DNA of 64,000 nucleotides from Cronobacter malonaticus LMG 23826 (GCF_001277215.2 NZ_CP013940.1:3348001-3412000), one strand, 5' to 3'; shown: positions 18,675 through 27,415, numbered from the stretch's first letter. Program-made: numbers and translations. Notes: generated by a model not told the origin, from the letters alone.

Positions 18675-19718
18675 TCATCCGGCTGTTGTCCCTGAAATTA
18701 CAGCCCTGTTTTTGATATTGTTAATTATGTTCTTGTTTTTCTTTGAGTTATTCATATAGACATTTTTGTTGATAATTTTCAGTGTCGATGAAAGCTCATT
18801 GATAAGCAAATCCATTTCTTTGTGTCTGCTGATATTCGTGGTAACGCCATAATCAAGTTCTTGGTTATACGACTCACGGATGTCCTTAATAAGGGATAAG
18901 GCATTTGATATGGTTTCCATGAGGATTTTATTTCGCTCTTCCTGATACTCTACGACATAGCCAGCAATCTCTAACTCTTCATCACTGAATAGGCTGGAAA
19001 GCTCGTCTTTGATACTGTTCAGTGAGCGGCTGTCTGAAACATTATTGAAGCCATTAACTAATTTGATAACTTTGAACACCCTGTTTCTCCAGAAATCAGT
19101 CTCTTTCTGGACTTTCTCTCCTTGCTCCTCTAGTTTTTTTATTGAGGATTCAATCTCATATCTTCTGTTTTCCCCCTGCTCTTCTAGTTTTTTTATTGCG
19201 GATTCAATTTCGTATTTTCTTTTTTCCAATTGCTTGAGGTTTTCTTCTAGTGCATTTGTGTCGAGAACTGCTCTTTTTTGTTTTTCTTGCTCCTGAACAA
19301 CCTTTGTATGCTCTTTTTCCTCAGCAAGTTCTTGAGCTTTATTTGCTTCAACTTTCTTTCCAGCTATATCAATATCATCATCATATTTATCAATTATTTT
19401 TTGTTTCAGGTCTGCTCGTTGATTTTTTTCTGCACGCTTATGGGCTGCTGAAAGCCATTGCTGAAGATAGGGGGAAACGGCAGCCAGAGCAGCACCAACA
19501 ATCACTGGTAATACGATGTAGTGAACAAAAAACCACTCCTGAGAGGTTATTTCCGAAATCCTTACTTCAACCTCTCTTTTGCTCATAAATAACTTAGCAA
19601 TATTTTGCCAATTGAAACCAAGCCATGAGAAAAAAACATAACCCCACAAAGGGCTTGAAATCCTGTCTTTAAAGGCTTGTTTGACCTGCTCAACTGGTTC
19701 TTTAGTAACTTCGCCCAT
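18675..19718 (-). CDS. Two-helix membrane protein with long coiled coil, AbiTii partner candidate
   Basis: The 347-residue product has a first hydrophobic segment with RISSPLWGYVFFSWLGFNWQ (19-38) and a second at about 61-89 (HYIVLPVIVGAALAAVSPYL), then a charged coiled coil from about 95 to 210 and a helical C-terminal part ending in a basic Asn/Lys tail. An 18-residue unit (YEIESAIKKLEEQGE) is repeated in tandem. The N-terminal pattern occurs in many small membrane proteins of unknown role. It follows the AbiTii gene by 83 bases on the same strand with its own GAGGG ribosome site and ends at a terminator, suggesting a two-gene cassette. Function unknown; a membrane effector or sensor in phage defence is an inference. 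Confidence 0.7.
   Translation of the reverse strand: MGEVTKEPVEQVKQAFKDRISSPLWGYVFFSWLGFNWQNIAKLFMSKREVEVRISEITSQEWFFVHYIVLPVIVGAALAAVSPYLQQWLSAAHKRAEKNQRADLKQKIIDKYDDDIDIAGKKVEANKAQELAEEKEHTKVVQEQEKQKRAVLDTNALEENLKQLEKRKYEIESAIKKLEEQGENRRYEIESSIKKLEEQGEKVQKETDFWRNRVFKVIKLVNGFNNVSDSRSLNSIKDELSSLFSDEELEIAGYVVEYQEERNKILMETISNALSLIKDIRESYNQELDYGVTTNISRHKEMDLLINELSSTLKIINKNVYMNNSKKNKNIINNIKNRAVISGTTAG
19107..19214 (-). repeat. 54-bp tandem duplication inside the coiled coil
   Basis: Two adjacent 54-base copies encode the repeated 18-residue units starting at Y169 and Y187. They keep the frame and differ at few positions, so coiled-coil length could vary by slippage or recombination. Confidence 0.8.
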
Positions 19719-19801
19719 AGCACCCTCGCTTTAAAAAATTGCCATATATAAATAGACCTACCTTAAATATACAAGTCCATATTCCATCATTATTTATGTA
19801 T

Positions 19802-20698
19802 TCAAACAGGTATGTTAAAGAAATGGCATATTGCATTTGTGAGTATTGCCGGAGCCGCAGCACCAGCTATGTTTAAGCCACCAGCATAAGCCTTGCCAAT
19901 CATATTACCCACCCAACCACCAATTCCAGCGCCTAAATTTTCAGATGATTCGGGAACAGGTGAATCAGATATAATTCCCTCAAGCTCCCTGATGTCGGAC
20001 TTTTCAACACCCAACTTTTCGAGATAATCAGCCAGAGATGAGAAATCACCTGATGTTATATTATTCTGCTGGTTTACGTCACCCTCAACTTGATGAGCAA
20101 ACACACCATTATTAGTAAACACATCGTTGAAAATATATTTAACCGTCACAGGAGCCACCTCTTTTTCTTGCTGATTGAAACGCAGGTCTTCACCAAATAT
20201 GTTTTGCTTCTCTAACTCCAGAGACCAATCAAGAATTTTATTTCTCACAGTGGTGACAATATGCTCTAGTTTATTAGAGCTAAAAAACCAGCATAATTCC
20301 ATGCCACCTTTCCCCGCCCCTAATAGTATTTCAACCTGACGCGGATTAAGAGGCAGCCTAATCATCTCACCTTTATTATCCCGATTATCCATTGATGATA
20401 TTGATTCATAAAGAGTATAGGTAGTTATCTTGTCTATCATCTCTGCTGTCATACCGTTTAAATCGAGAGGCAAATATCTACCCTGGACATAATTAAACCC
20501 CTTAACAATTCCATGCCCTGTACGATAATCAGGAACATCAGATTTATTGGGATAGCCATTGATTTCATGCTCAACCCACGTAATTAAATCAAGCAGATTC
20601 AATTTTACAGCGATAGATTTCGCCTTAAGCAATACAGCTAGAATTTCTGTTTTTGGGTCTTCAGCTAGTGCTTGCAATTGTAAAACGGGGGAGTTCAT
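19802..20698 (-). CDS. AbiTii-domain protein, candidate abortive-infection defence
   Basis: The 298-residue product begins MNSPVLQLQALAEDPKTEIL; residues about 4-185 follow the AbiTii pattern, with the family hallmark LITWVEHEINGYP (38-50) and a following VPDYRTGHGIVKGF. A linker with VEGDVNQQNNITSGDFSSLA leads to a Gly/Ala-rich hydrophobic C-terminus (255-298, LGAGIGGWVGNMIGKAYAGG) that could enter a membrane. AbiTii proteins were named for phage resistance in Lactococcus; the mechanism is not established. The GAGAGG site supports this start. It lies 70 bases downstream of the integrase and upstream of the membrane/coiled-coil gene. Family assignment is from memory of the motif. Confidence 0.72.
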   Translation of the reverse strand: MNSPVLQLQALAEDPKTEILAVLLKAKSIAVKLNLLDLITWVEHEINGYPNKSDVPDYRTGHGIVKGFNYVQGRYLPLDLNGMTAEMIDKITTYTLYESISSMDNRDNKGEMIRLPLNPRQVEILLGAGKGGMELCWFFSSNKLEHIVTTVRNKILDWSLELEKQNIFGEDLRFNQQEKEVAPVTVKYIFNDVFTNNGVFAHQVEGDVNQQNNITSGDFSSLADYLEKLGVEKSDIRELEGIISDSPVPESSENLGAGIGGWVGNMIGKAYAGGLNIAGAAAPAILTNAICHFFNIPV

Positions 20699-20768
20699 AG
20701 CCAGCCTCTCGCTTAGTCAGTTACTGACATTTTAGCCGTTACAAACCTGAATGTAAGCAAACTTTTCA

Positions 20769-22391
20769 CTATGGCTGATTAGATTGCTCTTCCATCTCTT
20801 TCACCCAATTTGGAGCCTCTTCTAAGGCTATGTAACGGGGCTTAGTCGTGAACCCTTCAAAGTCGAATTCATCACCGTCAATCAGCGGCAAAACTTCCAG
20901 CCATTGAGCACCGTCTACCACCCTATCCAATGGGAAATTCAGCAGCTTTAAGCCGTTATGTAAGAAGACATCACATTTCTTTCCAGCCGTGTTAAGTCGG
21001 ATTTCTTTCACTATCCGCTTAATGATAATTTGAGCCTCTATACGGTCTTTCTTCACGGTTAAATCCAGATGGCTGATTGTCTCAAGCTGGGTTGATTGCT
21101 CTCGCTGGTGAACATCAGAAATAGCCTTTTCAGCGTCCTTAATTTGACTATTCAGGGCTTTCAAATCCTTAGCCATTGATTCGGTATCATCTGCCAGCAT
21201 CGCCAGCTTAATGAGCCTCTCACGCTGTTTCTGAAGCTGTTCTAACTCACTCTGAAGAGAACCAATAGCAGACCCGTTATCACGATTGAGGGAAAGACGG
21301 TTAGTGTTATACAGAAGCCCCTGAACAAGGGCTTTATCAGCCAATCGACGGTTGATACTTTTGGCATGACATCGCCCCTCATATCTCATTGAGCATCTAT
21401 AGACCCCATGCCATTTTTCAGTTGCACAGTTAACAATGGTCACAAAGCCACATTCAGCACAACGCATTACACCTTTGAAGAGGTTAGTAAGTAAGGGCTT
21501 TTCTGATGATGGTCTACGGCCTGCGCCCTGTTTTAACTGCTGTACAGCATAGAAATGTTCTTCACTAATGACGGCAGGGTAATAATTGGGTATCTCCTTT
21601 ACCCCTTTCGTAACTGTACAATTAGACGGCACTTTGAAACCAATCACAGAGCGGTTATCCAAGAGTGCTTTAACAGTAGTGTGAGACCATGCACCTTTAA
21701 CCGGGTTGCGCTGGTTCAGAGTATAGAAGCCCTCTTCATTCATCTGTCTGGCGATTCGTACAAAAGGCAAGCCCTCTAAACGTAGCTGAAAGACACGCTG
21801 AACCGCTTTCACATTATCGGGTATTAGCTCAAAGTGAGACATATCATCAGACACTCTGAGCCACGCCACACAGCGCCGTGACATTATCTTACCCTTAGCC
21901 GCTTCTTCTCGTTTTGCATCCCATGCAGACCTTAACCGCTTTGATTTCGTAGCGGATTCTTCATTAGCTCGTTGCATGATAAGTACAGCTTTAATCAAGC
22001 TGAGAGGGTCATTAAGACTTTCCTTCTTGTACCATGAGTTATCAGCCAATGTGACCACATCAACACCAGCTAATAAAATCTTTCGCAGACGCTCTCTTGC
22101 AGTGTCAATGTCTTGACGGCTTACCCTATCCAGTGATTCAACTAACAACACTGAACCTGCCTCAATAACCCCTGATTCAACAGCGGCTAAGAATTCACCA
22201 AATGCACCTGATTTAGCGTTAGCACCAGAGTAACCACTTATGCCGAGGTCTTGGAACCTGAGCGATTCATCCAAATGATAGTCTGGATTATTCTTGAGCC
22301 ATTCATTTATGTACTTGTTCTGGCGTTTGGTTGAGTCTCCAGATGCCTGAATTCTTGAGGAAAATCGAATGTATGAGATTGCTTTTGGCAT
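20769..22391 (-). CDS. Large serine recombinase (integrase) of the hofB element
   Basis: The 540 residues show the full large-serine-recombinase layout: catalytic domain 1-150 with nucleophile S11 in YIRFSS and the LVESLDRVSRQDIDTAR region; recombinase domain about 165-285 (AWLRVSDDMSHFELIPDNVK, ALLDNRSVIGF); zinc ribbon about 300-345 with MRCAECGF and YRCSMRYEGRCHAK; and a coiled-coil arm near 375-430 (SELEQLQKQRERLIKLAMLA). Such enzymes integrate at attB with a 2-base crossover, which fits the CT at both ends. The gene lies only 58 bases from attR and reads away from it. Serine integrases are unusual in Enterobacteriaceae. Confidence 0.95.
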   Translation of the reverse strand: MPKAISYIRFSSRIQASGDSTKRQNKYINEWLKNNPDYHLDESLRFQDLGISGYSGANAKSGAFGEFLAAVESGVIEAGSVLLVESLDRVSRQDIDTARERLRKILLAGVDVVTLADNSWYKKESLNDPLSLIKAVLIMQRANEESATKSKRLRSAWDAKREEAAKGKIMSRRCVAWLRVSDDMSHFELIPDNVKAVQRVFQLRLEGLPFVRIARQMNEEGFYTLNQRNPVKGAWSHTTVKALLDNRSVIGFKVPSNCTVTKGVKEIPNYYPAVISEEHFYAVQQLKQGAGRRPSSEKPLLTNLFKGVMRCAECGFVTIVNCATEKWHGVYRCSMRYEGRCHAKSINRRLADKALVQGLLYNTNRLSLNRDNGSAIGSLQSELEQLQKQRERLIKLAMLADDTESMAKDLKALNSQIKDAEKAISDVHQREQSTQLETISHLDLTVKKDRIEAQIIIKRIVKEIRLNTAGKKCDVFLHNGLKLLNFPLDRVVDGAQWLEVLPLIDGDEFDFEGFTTKPRYIALEEAPNWVKEMEEQSNQP

Positions 22392-22425
22392 GAGCTAGTA
22401 AGTTACCATGATAGACTTAACAGGA

Positions 22426-22470
22426 GTTTATCATAAGAGATTCGTAGTCCTCTCAACGCTTCACACTAAT
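22426..22470. other. attR, right junction of the hofB element
   Basis: Element DNA ends GATTCGTAGTC at 22449; CT (22450-22451) is the shared crossover dinucleotide and host DNA continues CTCAACGCTTCACAC. Joining 14818 to 22450 gives CATCTGGTG-CTCTCAACG, coding HLVLSTL, exactly the conserved GspE sequence. Confidence 0.8.
22430..22456 (-). promoter_or_regulatory. Possible integrase promoter spanning attR
   Basis: A -10-like TATGAT (22430-22435, minus strand) lies upstream of the integrase start; the nearest -35-like TTGAGA (22451-22456) is host-derived and only 15 bases away. In the excised circle the same -10 would instead have TTGTAA at 18 bases from the other element end. Motif-level evidence only. 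Confidence 0.3.
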
Positions 22471-22896
22471 TCCACAACCGAAACCCTGGTGCGCCTCGAA
22501 CAGATGGGGTTACCGCGCTGGATGCTGGCCTCTGCGCTGGAGCTGGTTGTTGCACAGCGGCTGGTCAGGAAGCTCTGCCCTTACTGCCGGGTCTTTTCAC
22601 AGGAGCCGGTGACGCTCCCGGCCTCGCTCTGGCCACGCCCGATTCACCCCTATAAGGCCTGCGGATGTGAACGATGCTATGGCGGTTATTACGGGCGCAT
22701 CGCGCTTTTCGAGCTGCTCAGCATTAATACGGCGCTGCGCCAGACGATTGCCAGCGGTGCGCCGCCTGAAGAAATCGCTTCACAAGCGCGTGCACAAGGC
22801 ATGACCACACTTTTTGAACATGGGTTACAGGCCATAGAAGCGGGGCTTACTACACCTGAAGAGCTTTACCGCGTATCGGGTGTGCCGCATGGATAA
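22450..22896 (+). pseudogene. hofB: hofB 3' part, separated from its 5' part by the element
   Basis: This stretch encodes the last 148 residues of the pilus ATPase from the His box STLHTNSTTETLVRLEQM through the zinc motif CPYC...CGCERC and the C-terminal domain ending GVPHG. The frame extends left into element DNA to an ATG at 22408 without a good ribosome site, so independent translation is unlikely. The last codons overlap the start of hofC. The frame is intact and in phase with the 5' part, so the gene is interrupted rather than decayed. Confidence 0.93.
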
Positions 22897-24088
22897 CTTA
22901 TTGTGGCGCTGGCGCGGGGTAAATAAAGAAGGCGCAAGTTGCGAAGGCATGGTCTGGGCGTCAGATAAAATCAGCGCGTCGCTGCAACTAATGGATGACG
23001 AGGTGCATCCGCTAATGCTTAAGCGCGCCAGCGTAAACAAGCGGTACTGGAGCAGCGAACATAAAATTCTGGCGATCCGCCAGCTAGCGGCGCTGCTACA
23101 GGCGGGTGTCAGCCTGACGCAGGGCCTGACGATGCTTGCAAGCCAGCATCCTGTCACGCAGTGGCGCGCTTTGCTTGGGCAGCTTGCAAAGCAGCTCGGG
23201 CGCGGCATCGCCTTTTCCGAAACACTGCGCCAGTGGCCGAAAGTTTTTCCGCCACTCTATATTTTGCTCATGCGAACCGGTGAACTGACCGGGAAGCTGG
23301 ACGTATGCTGCCAGCAACTGGCGCAACAGCAGGAAGATCAGCAAAAACTGCGTAAACAGGTCATTAAAGCGCTGCGCTATCCGGCCTTTATTTTTACCGT
23401 CGCGCTGCTGTTGACGCTGGGAATGACCTGCTTTGTCCTCCCGCAGTTTACGGCAATCTACCGCTCATTTAATACGCCGTTGCCGCTGGTAACGCGCGCC
23501 GTTATTGGACTATCTGAAGCTTTGATACAGCACGCCACATGGTGGCTCAGCGTGCTGGTTATCACGCCTCTGGTCATTGTCAGGCTTCGCCGCAGTTCGC
23601 AGTGGCAGTTACATGAAGCCGCGTGGCTTTTAAAACTTCCGCTCTTTGGCCCGCTGATTCGCGGCCAGCAGCTCAGCCAAATCTATACGGTGCTGTCACT
23701 CATGCAGCGCGCCGGTATTCCGTTACTTCAGAGCCTGGGAAGTGTGGAGGGTACGCTGGCATCGCCGCTGTGGCGTCAGGCTGTCGGACGCGTAAAGGAA
23801 AGCATCGCTGGCGGGCTGCCGTTCTGGAAAGCGCTGGAACAAGAAACTGTTTTTACGGCTCTGTGCATCCAACTGGTTCGCACCGGTGAAGAAACCGGTT
23901 CGCTGGATCTGATGCTAGAGAAACTTGCAGAATGGCATCTCGGTCAAACGTCTGAACGCGCGCAGACGCTGGCCGCCACGCTGGAGCCGCTCATGATGAT
24001 GGTTATTGGGTTAATTGTCGGTACGCTGGTGGTGGCAATGTATCTGCCGATATTCCGGCTGGGGGATGCGATGAGCGGTATGAATTAA
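22889..24088 (+). CDS. hofC: Type IV pilus inner-membrane platform protein HofC
   Basis: GspF/PilC-family polytopic protein that anchors the assembly ATPase at the inner membrane. The start MDNLLWRWRGVNKEG overlaps the hofB end and gives 399 residues (400 in E. coli). Two GspF domains are visible: KILAIRQLAALLQAGVSLTQ near residue 50 and LSQIYTVLSLMQRAGIPLLQ near 265, each followed by TGE motifs (MRTGELTGKLD, VRTGEETGSLD), with three hydrophobic segments. The gene is intact although its partner hofB is split, and it is now cut off from the ppdD promoter by the element. Confidence 0.93.
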   Translation: MDNLLWRWRGVNKEGASCEGMVWASDKISASLQLMDDEVHPLMLKRASVNKRYWSSEHKILAIRQLAALLQAGVSLTQGLTMLASQHPVTQWRALLGQLAKQLGRGIAFSETLRQWPKVFPPLYILLMRTGELTGKLDVCCQQLAQQQEDQQKLRKQVIKALRYPAFIFTVALLLTLGMTCFVLPQFTAIYRSFNTPLPLVTRAVIGLSEALIQHATWWLSVLVITPLVIVRLRRSSQWQLHEAAWLLKLPLFGPLIRGQQLSQIYTVLSLMQRAGIPLLQSLGSVEGTLASPLWRQAVGRVKESIAGGLPFWKALEQETVFTALCIQLVRTGEETGSLDLMLEKLAEWHLGQTSERAQTLAATLEPLMMMVIGLIVGTLVVAMYLPIFRLGDAMSGMN

Positions 24089-24114
24089 TGCTGGCGCAAG
24101 GGGCGCGCCAGCAT
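24088..24114. terminator. Convergent hairpin between hofC and guaC
   Basis: ATGCTGGCGC (24088-24097) and GCGCCAGCAT (24105-24114) form a perfect 10-bp stem with a 7-base loop immediately after hofC. It lies between converging genes; no strong T-run. Confidence 0.6.
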
Positions 24115-24127
24115 GATGCTAATCGGT

Positions 24128-25171
24128 TCAGAGGCTGTTGAACACCCGGTTTTCCTGTTCCTGCACACGAATAAAAGTGGTGCGCTTAGTCAGTTCTTTC
24201 AGACGAGAAGCCCCGACATAGGTACAGGCAGAACGCAGGCCGCCCAGAATGTCACGCGCCGTATCATCCACCGGGCCACGCAGCGGCAGTTTAACCGTTT
24301 TGCCTTCAGCGGCACGGTACTGCGCCACGCCGCCGACGTGACGGTTCATGGCGGATTCAGAGCTCATGCCGTAAAAGAGCATGAATTTTTCGCCATTCTG
24401 CTCAACAACGGTGCCGCCGCTTTCGTCATGGCCTGCCAGCATACCGCCCAGCATGACAAAATCCGCGCCGCCGCCAAAGGCTTTCGCCACATCGCCTGGT
24501 ACGGTGCAGCCGCCATCACTGATGATCTGACCGCCAAGGCCGTGCGCGGCATCGGCGCACTCGATAACCGCAGAAAGCTGCGGATAACCCACACCGGTTT
24601 TTACGCGTGTGGTGCAGACGGAGCCAGGACCGATACCGACTTTGACGATATCGGCGCCCGCAAGGATCAACTCTTCACACATTTCACCGGTAACGACGTT
24701 GCCAGCAATGATCGCTTTATCAGGCCATGCGGCACGTGCCTTAGCAACGAACTGCACGAAATGCTCTGAATAGCCGTTCGCCACGTCGATACAGATAAAC
24801 TGCAAGGACGCAGAAAGCGCGAGAATTTCTTTGGTTTTGGCAAAGTCAGCGTCGGAAGTGCCGGTCGACACCATGACGTGCTTCAGCACATCCGGAGAGA
24901 CTGAATCAATGAACCCGGTCCAGTCCTGCACGCTGTAATGTTTATGCACCGCCGTCAGGATATCGAAAGCGGCCAGCGCCTGCGCCATCGCGAAAGTGCC
25001 GACGGTATCCATATTGGCAGCGATGATCGGAACACCAGACCATTGAACGCGGGAATGTTTAAAAGTGAACTGGCGCTCAAGTTCAACATCAGAGCGGCTT
25101 TTCAGGGTAGAGCGTTTCGGGCGGATAAGAACGTCTTTAAAACCTAACTTCAAATCTTCTTCAATACGCAT
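24128..25171 (-). CDS. guaC: GMP reductase
   Basis: Converts GMP to IMP with NADPH, returning guanine nucleotides to the purine pool. The start [20 protein letters not shown] gives 347 residues as in E. coli; the longer open frame upstream has no matching residues. The IMPDH/GMPR barrel carries the nucleophile C186 in [20 protein letters not shown] and the ligand loops [13 protein letters not shown] and [20 protein letters not shown]. Single gene, convergent with hofC and divergent from coaE. Confidence 0.97.
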   Translation of the reverse strand: MRIEEDLKLGFKDVLIRPKRSTLKSRSDVELERQFTFKHSRVQWSGVPIIAANMDTVGTFAMAQALAAFDILTAVHKHYSVQDWTGFIDSVSPDVLKHVMVSTGTSDADFAKTKEILALSASLQFICIDVANGYSEHFVQFVAKARAAWPDKAIIAGNVVTGEMCEELILAGADIVKVGIGPGSVCTTRVKTGVGYPQLSAVIECADAAHGLGGQIISDGGCTVPGDVAKAFGGGADFVMLGGMLAGHDESGGTVVEQNGEKFMLFYGMSSESAMNRHVGGVAQYRAAEGKTVKLPLRGPVDDTARDILGGLRSACTYVGASRLKELTKRTTFIRVQEQENRVFNSL

Positions 25172-25436
25172 TTGCGATTCCTGGTTAATGGCGATGAGCA
25201 CGGAACATGTGCGGCGGGACAACTGCCAACTCCAGTGACGTTATCATACGCACTAATAATGGCGCCGCAAGACTGCGAAAGCGCGCTTTTTTACGCTACA
25301 ATCCTATAAATTTACCTTGTGCGCAGGGTCGATAAACGAGCCGGCTGGCGTTGTTTTTTCAGCACCCTCAACGGTATGAAAAATAATCACTTTCATACTA
25401 ATCATGCGTATTTCAACGATTCGGGACGATGGCTTT

Positions 25437-26057
25437 ATGGTTTATACGGTAGCACTGACGGGCGGTATCGGAAGCGGCAAAAGCACAGTCGCTGACGCCT
25501 TTGCCCGTCTTGGCGTTACCGTCGTTGATGCCGATATCATCGCACGCCAGGTTGTGGAGCCAGGAACCCCAGGATTAAACGCCATTATCACGCGTTTTGG
25601 GCAGGCTATTTGCGCTCCCGACGGCACGCTTAATCGCCGCGCGCTGCGCGAAATCATCTTCTCAAGCCCGCAGGAAAAAGCCTGGCTGAATGGCCTCCTG
25701 CACCCGCTTATTCATCAGCAAACCCAGAGTGAAATCGCACGCGCCGCGTCGGCCTATGTGCTTTGGGTCGTTCCGCTGCTGATTGAAAACCAATTACACA
25801 GTAAAGCTAACCGTGTGCTGGTGGTGGATGTCACACCCGAAACGCAGATACAGCGCACCATGCAGCGCGATGGGGTTTCTCGTGAGCATGCTGAGCTTAT
25901 CCTTAACGCGCAGGCCACCCGCGAGGCCCGGTTAGCGATTGCTGATGACGTCATAGATAATAACGGCTCGCCGGAAACGATAGCCGGGGATGTGGCGCGC
26001 CTGCATCAACGCTATCTGCAACTGGCGGCGCAGGCCGTACCACAGGAAAATAAGTAA
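25437..26057 (+). CDS. coaE: Dephospho-CoA kinase
   Basis: Last step of coenzyme A synthesis: phosphorylates dephospho-CoA at the 3' hydroxyl. The start [20 protein letters not shown] gives 206 residues (E. coli 206); the ORF continues upstream without homology. P-loop GGIGSGKST at residues 9-17, the [13 protein letters not shown] lid region, and [14 protein letters not shown] follow. Its stop overlaps the zapD start (TAATG), so coaE-zapD-yacG form one operon. Confidence 0.97.
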   Translation: MVYTVALTGGIGSGKSTVADAFARLGVTVVDADIIARQVVEPGTPGLNAIITRFGQAICAPDGTLNRRALREIIFSSPQEKAWLNGLLHPLIHQQTQSEIARAASAYVLWVVPLLIENQLHSKANRVLVVDVTPETQIQRTMQRDGVSREHAELILNAQATREARLAIADDVIDNNGSPETIAGDVARLHQRYLQLAAQAVPQENK

Positions 26058-26800
26058 TGCAGACTCACGTTCTTTTTGAACATCCCCTGAATGAAAAAAT
26101 GCGCACCTGGCTGCGTATCGAATTTCTCATCCAGCAAATGAAAGCGCTGCTGCCTGTCAGCGATCATGCCTCTGCGCTGCACTTCTTTCGCAACGTCGGC
26201 GATTTGCTGGACGTCTTTGAGCGCGGCGATACCCGCACGGAACTCTTAAAAGAGCTGGAACGTCAGCAGCGCAAGCTGCAAAGCTGGGCTGAAGTGCCGG
26301 GTGTTGATAACGAGCGTATTGAATCGCTGCGCCGGGAGTTGAAAGCACGCAGCAGCATGCTGATGGCCGCGCCTCGCCTCGGGCAAACGCTGCGTGAAGA
26401 TCGCCTTATCGCCCTGGTGCGCCAGCGCCTGAGTATTCCTGGCGGCTGTTGCAGCTTCGATTTACCGCTGTTGCACGTCTGGCTCTGCTCACCGCAGGAA
26501 GAGCGTGACGTTCAGGTCAACAGCTGGCTTGCCACGCTGCAACCGCTGACGCATACGCTGGATATGATCCTCGATCTCATTCGGCAGTCAGCGCCGTTTC
26601 GCAAGCAAACCAGCCTGAACGGGTTTTATCAGGATAACGGCGACGATGCCGACCTGCTGCGCCTGCAACTGCCACTTCAGGAAGCGCTTTACCCACAGAT
26701 TTCCGGCCACAAAAGCCGTTTTGCCATCCGCTTTATGCCGCTCGACAGCGAGCACGGGCGCGTACCGGAACGGTTTGATTTTGAACTGGCCTGTTGTTGA
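26057..26800 (+). CDS. zapD: FtsZ-associated cell division protein ZapD
   Basis: Cytoplasmic protein that binds the FtsZ C-terminal tail and bundles filaments at the Z ring. The 247 residues equal the E. coli length; the N-terminus [20 protein letters not shown] and the helical first half followed by a beta-rich second half ([20 protein letters not shown]) are characteristic. It overlaps coaE by one base and is followed by yacG after six bases. Confidence 0.96.
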   Translation: MQTHVLFEHPLNEKMRTWLRIEFLIQQMKALLPVSDHASALHFFRNVGDLLDVFERGDTRTELLKELERQQRKLQSWAEVPGVDNERIESLRRELKARSSMLMAAPRLGQTLREDRLIALVRQRLSIPGGCCSFDLPLLHVWLCSPQEERDVQVNSWLATLQPLTHTLDMILDLIRQSAPFRKQTSLNGFYQDNGDDADLLRLQLPLQEALYPQISGHKSRFAIRFMPLDSEHGRVPERFDFELACC

Positions 26801-26806
26801 GGAATT

Positions 26807-27010
26807 ATGATGTCAGACGCCACCATCGTTAACTGCCCGACCTGCGGCAAAGAAGTCATCTGGGGCGACAACAGCCCGTTTCGCCCGTTCTGTTCAAAAC
26901 GCTGCCAGCTTATCGATCTGGGAGAGTGGGCCGCTGAAGAGAAACGTATTCCCAGCAGCGGCGATCGCTCCGACACCGATGGCTGGAGCGAGGAAGAAAA
27001 CCTGCCTTAA
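26807..27010 (+). CDS. yacG: DNA gyrase inhibitor YacG (zinc protein)
   Basis: A 67-residue zinc protein known to bind GyrB and inhibit gyrase. The single zinc finger is CPTCGKEV...[14 protein letters not shown], with the acidic, disordered tail [13 protein letters not shown] that completes the family pattern. Two ATGs in tandem (26807, 26810) are possible starts. Its last bases overlap the end of the convergent mutT by four. Confidence 0.95.
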   Translation: MMSDATIVNCPTCGKEVIWGDNSPFRPFCSKRCQLIDLGEWAAEEKRIPSSGDRSDTDGWSEEENLP

Positions 27011-27399
27011 GGCTGCGCGCGAAGCTTTGCAATCACAGGCTCGTTGGCAGGCGGAAACGCCTGCGCATCCAGAGCCTGTTGATGTACCCAGTGCCCCGGT
27101 TGACCTTCTTTGCCCCACGGCTCCCCTTCCCAGCTCTCCACCAGATAGAACCACAGGCTGATGTGGCGATCCGGAAATTCGTAGTCCAGCGTCTCAAACA
27201 GGGTGGCGGAGGTTACGGTTATGCCGGTCTCTTCCTGAAGCTCGCGGCGAAGCGCCGATTCGGGTGTTTCACCCGCTTCAATCTTACCGCCAGGGAATTC
27301 CCATTTATTCCCCATATGCGCATCAGCGGCACGCTGCGTAATAAAGATTTCGCCCTTCGCGTTACGCACGATACCCACCGCAATCTGTAATTTTTTCAT
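27007..27399 (-). CDS. mutT: 8-oxo-dGTP diphosphatase MutT
   Basis: Nudix hydrolase that removes 8-oxo-dGTP and so prevents A:T to C:G changes. The 130 residues (129 in E. coli) contain the Nudix box [20 protein letters not shown] followed by ETGI, and the C-terminal [11 protein letters not shown]. It lies downstream of secA on the same strand after a palindromic terminator, and converges on yacG. Confidence 0.97.
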   Translation of the reverse strand: MKKLQIAVGIVRNAKGEIFITQRAADAHMGNKWEFPGGKIEAGETPESALRRELQEETGITVTSATLFETLDYEFPDRHISLWFYLVESWEGEPWGKEGQPGHWVHQQALDAQAFPPANEPVIAKLRAQP

Positions 27400-27415
27400 G
27401 CATTTCTTCCTGTAA

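Larger units (their letters stand above)
14819..22451. mobile_element. 7.6-kb serine-recombinase element inserted in hofB
   Basis: An AT-rich block of 7,631 bases splits hofB between codons 312 and 313 without loss of host sequence. It carries a large serine recombinase beside its right end, an AbiTii-domain protein, a membrane/coiled-coil protein, a small serine recombinase, a run of small unknown genes and about 800 bases of structured non-coding DNA. Nearly all genes read leftward, against hofB. No capsid, lysis, replication, relaxase or transposase gene is recognised, so it looks like a small integrative element or phage satellite rather than a prophage. Ends are defined by the CT crossover and the rebuilt hofB frame. 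Confidence 0.9.

Noticed and set aside
22408..22449. Possible new start making a separate C-terminal HofB protein from element DNA
   Set aside because: No ribosome site before the ATG and the product would lack both Walker motifs; treated as a broken gene part.
14819..22451. Prophage
   Set aside because: No capsid, tail, lysis, terminase or repressor genes are recognisable and 7.6 kb is too short for a complete phage.
14819..22451. Transposon or insertion sequence
   Set aside because: No DDE transposase, no terminal inverted repeats and no target duplication longer than two bases; the junctions fit serine integrase recombination instead.
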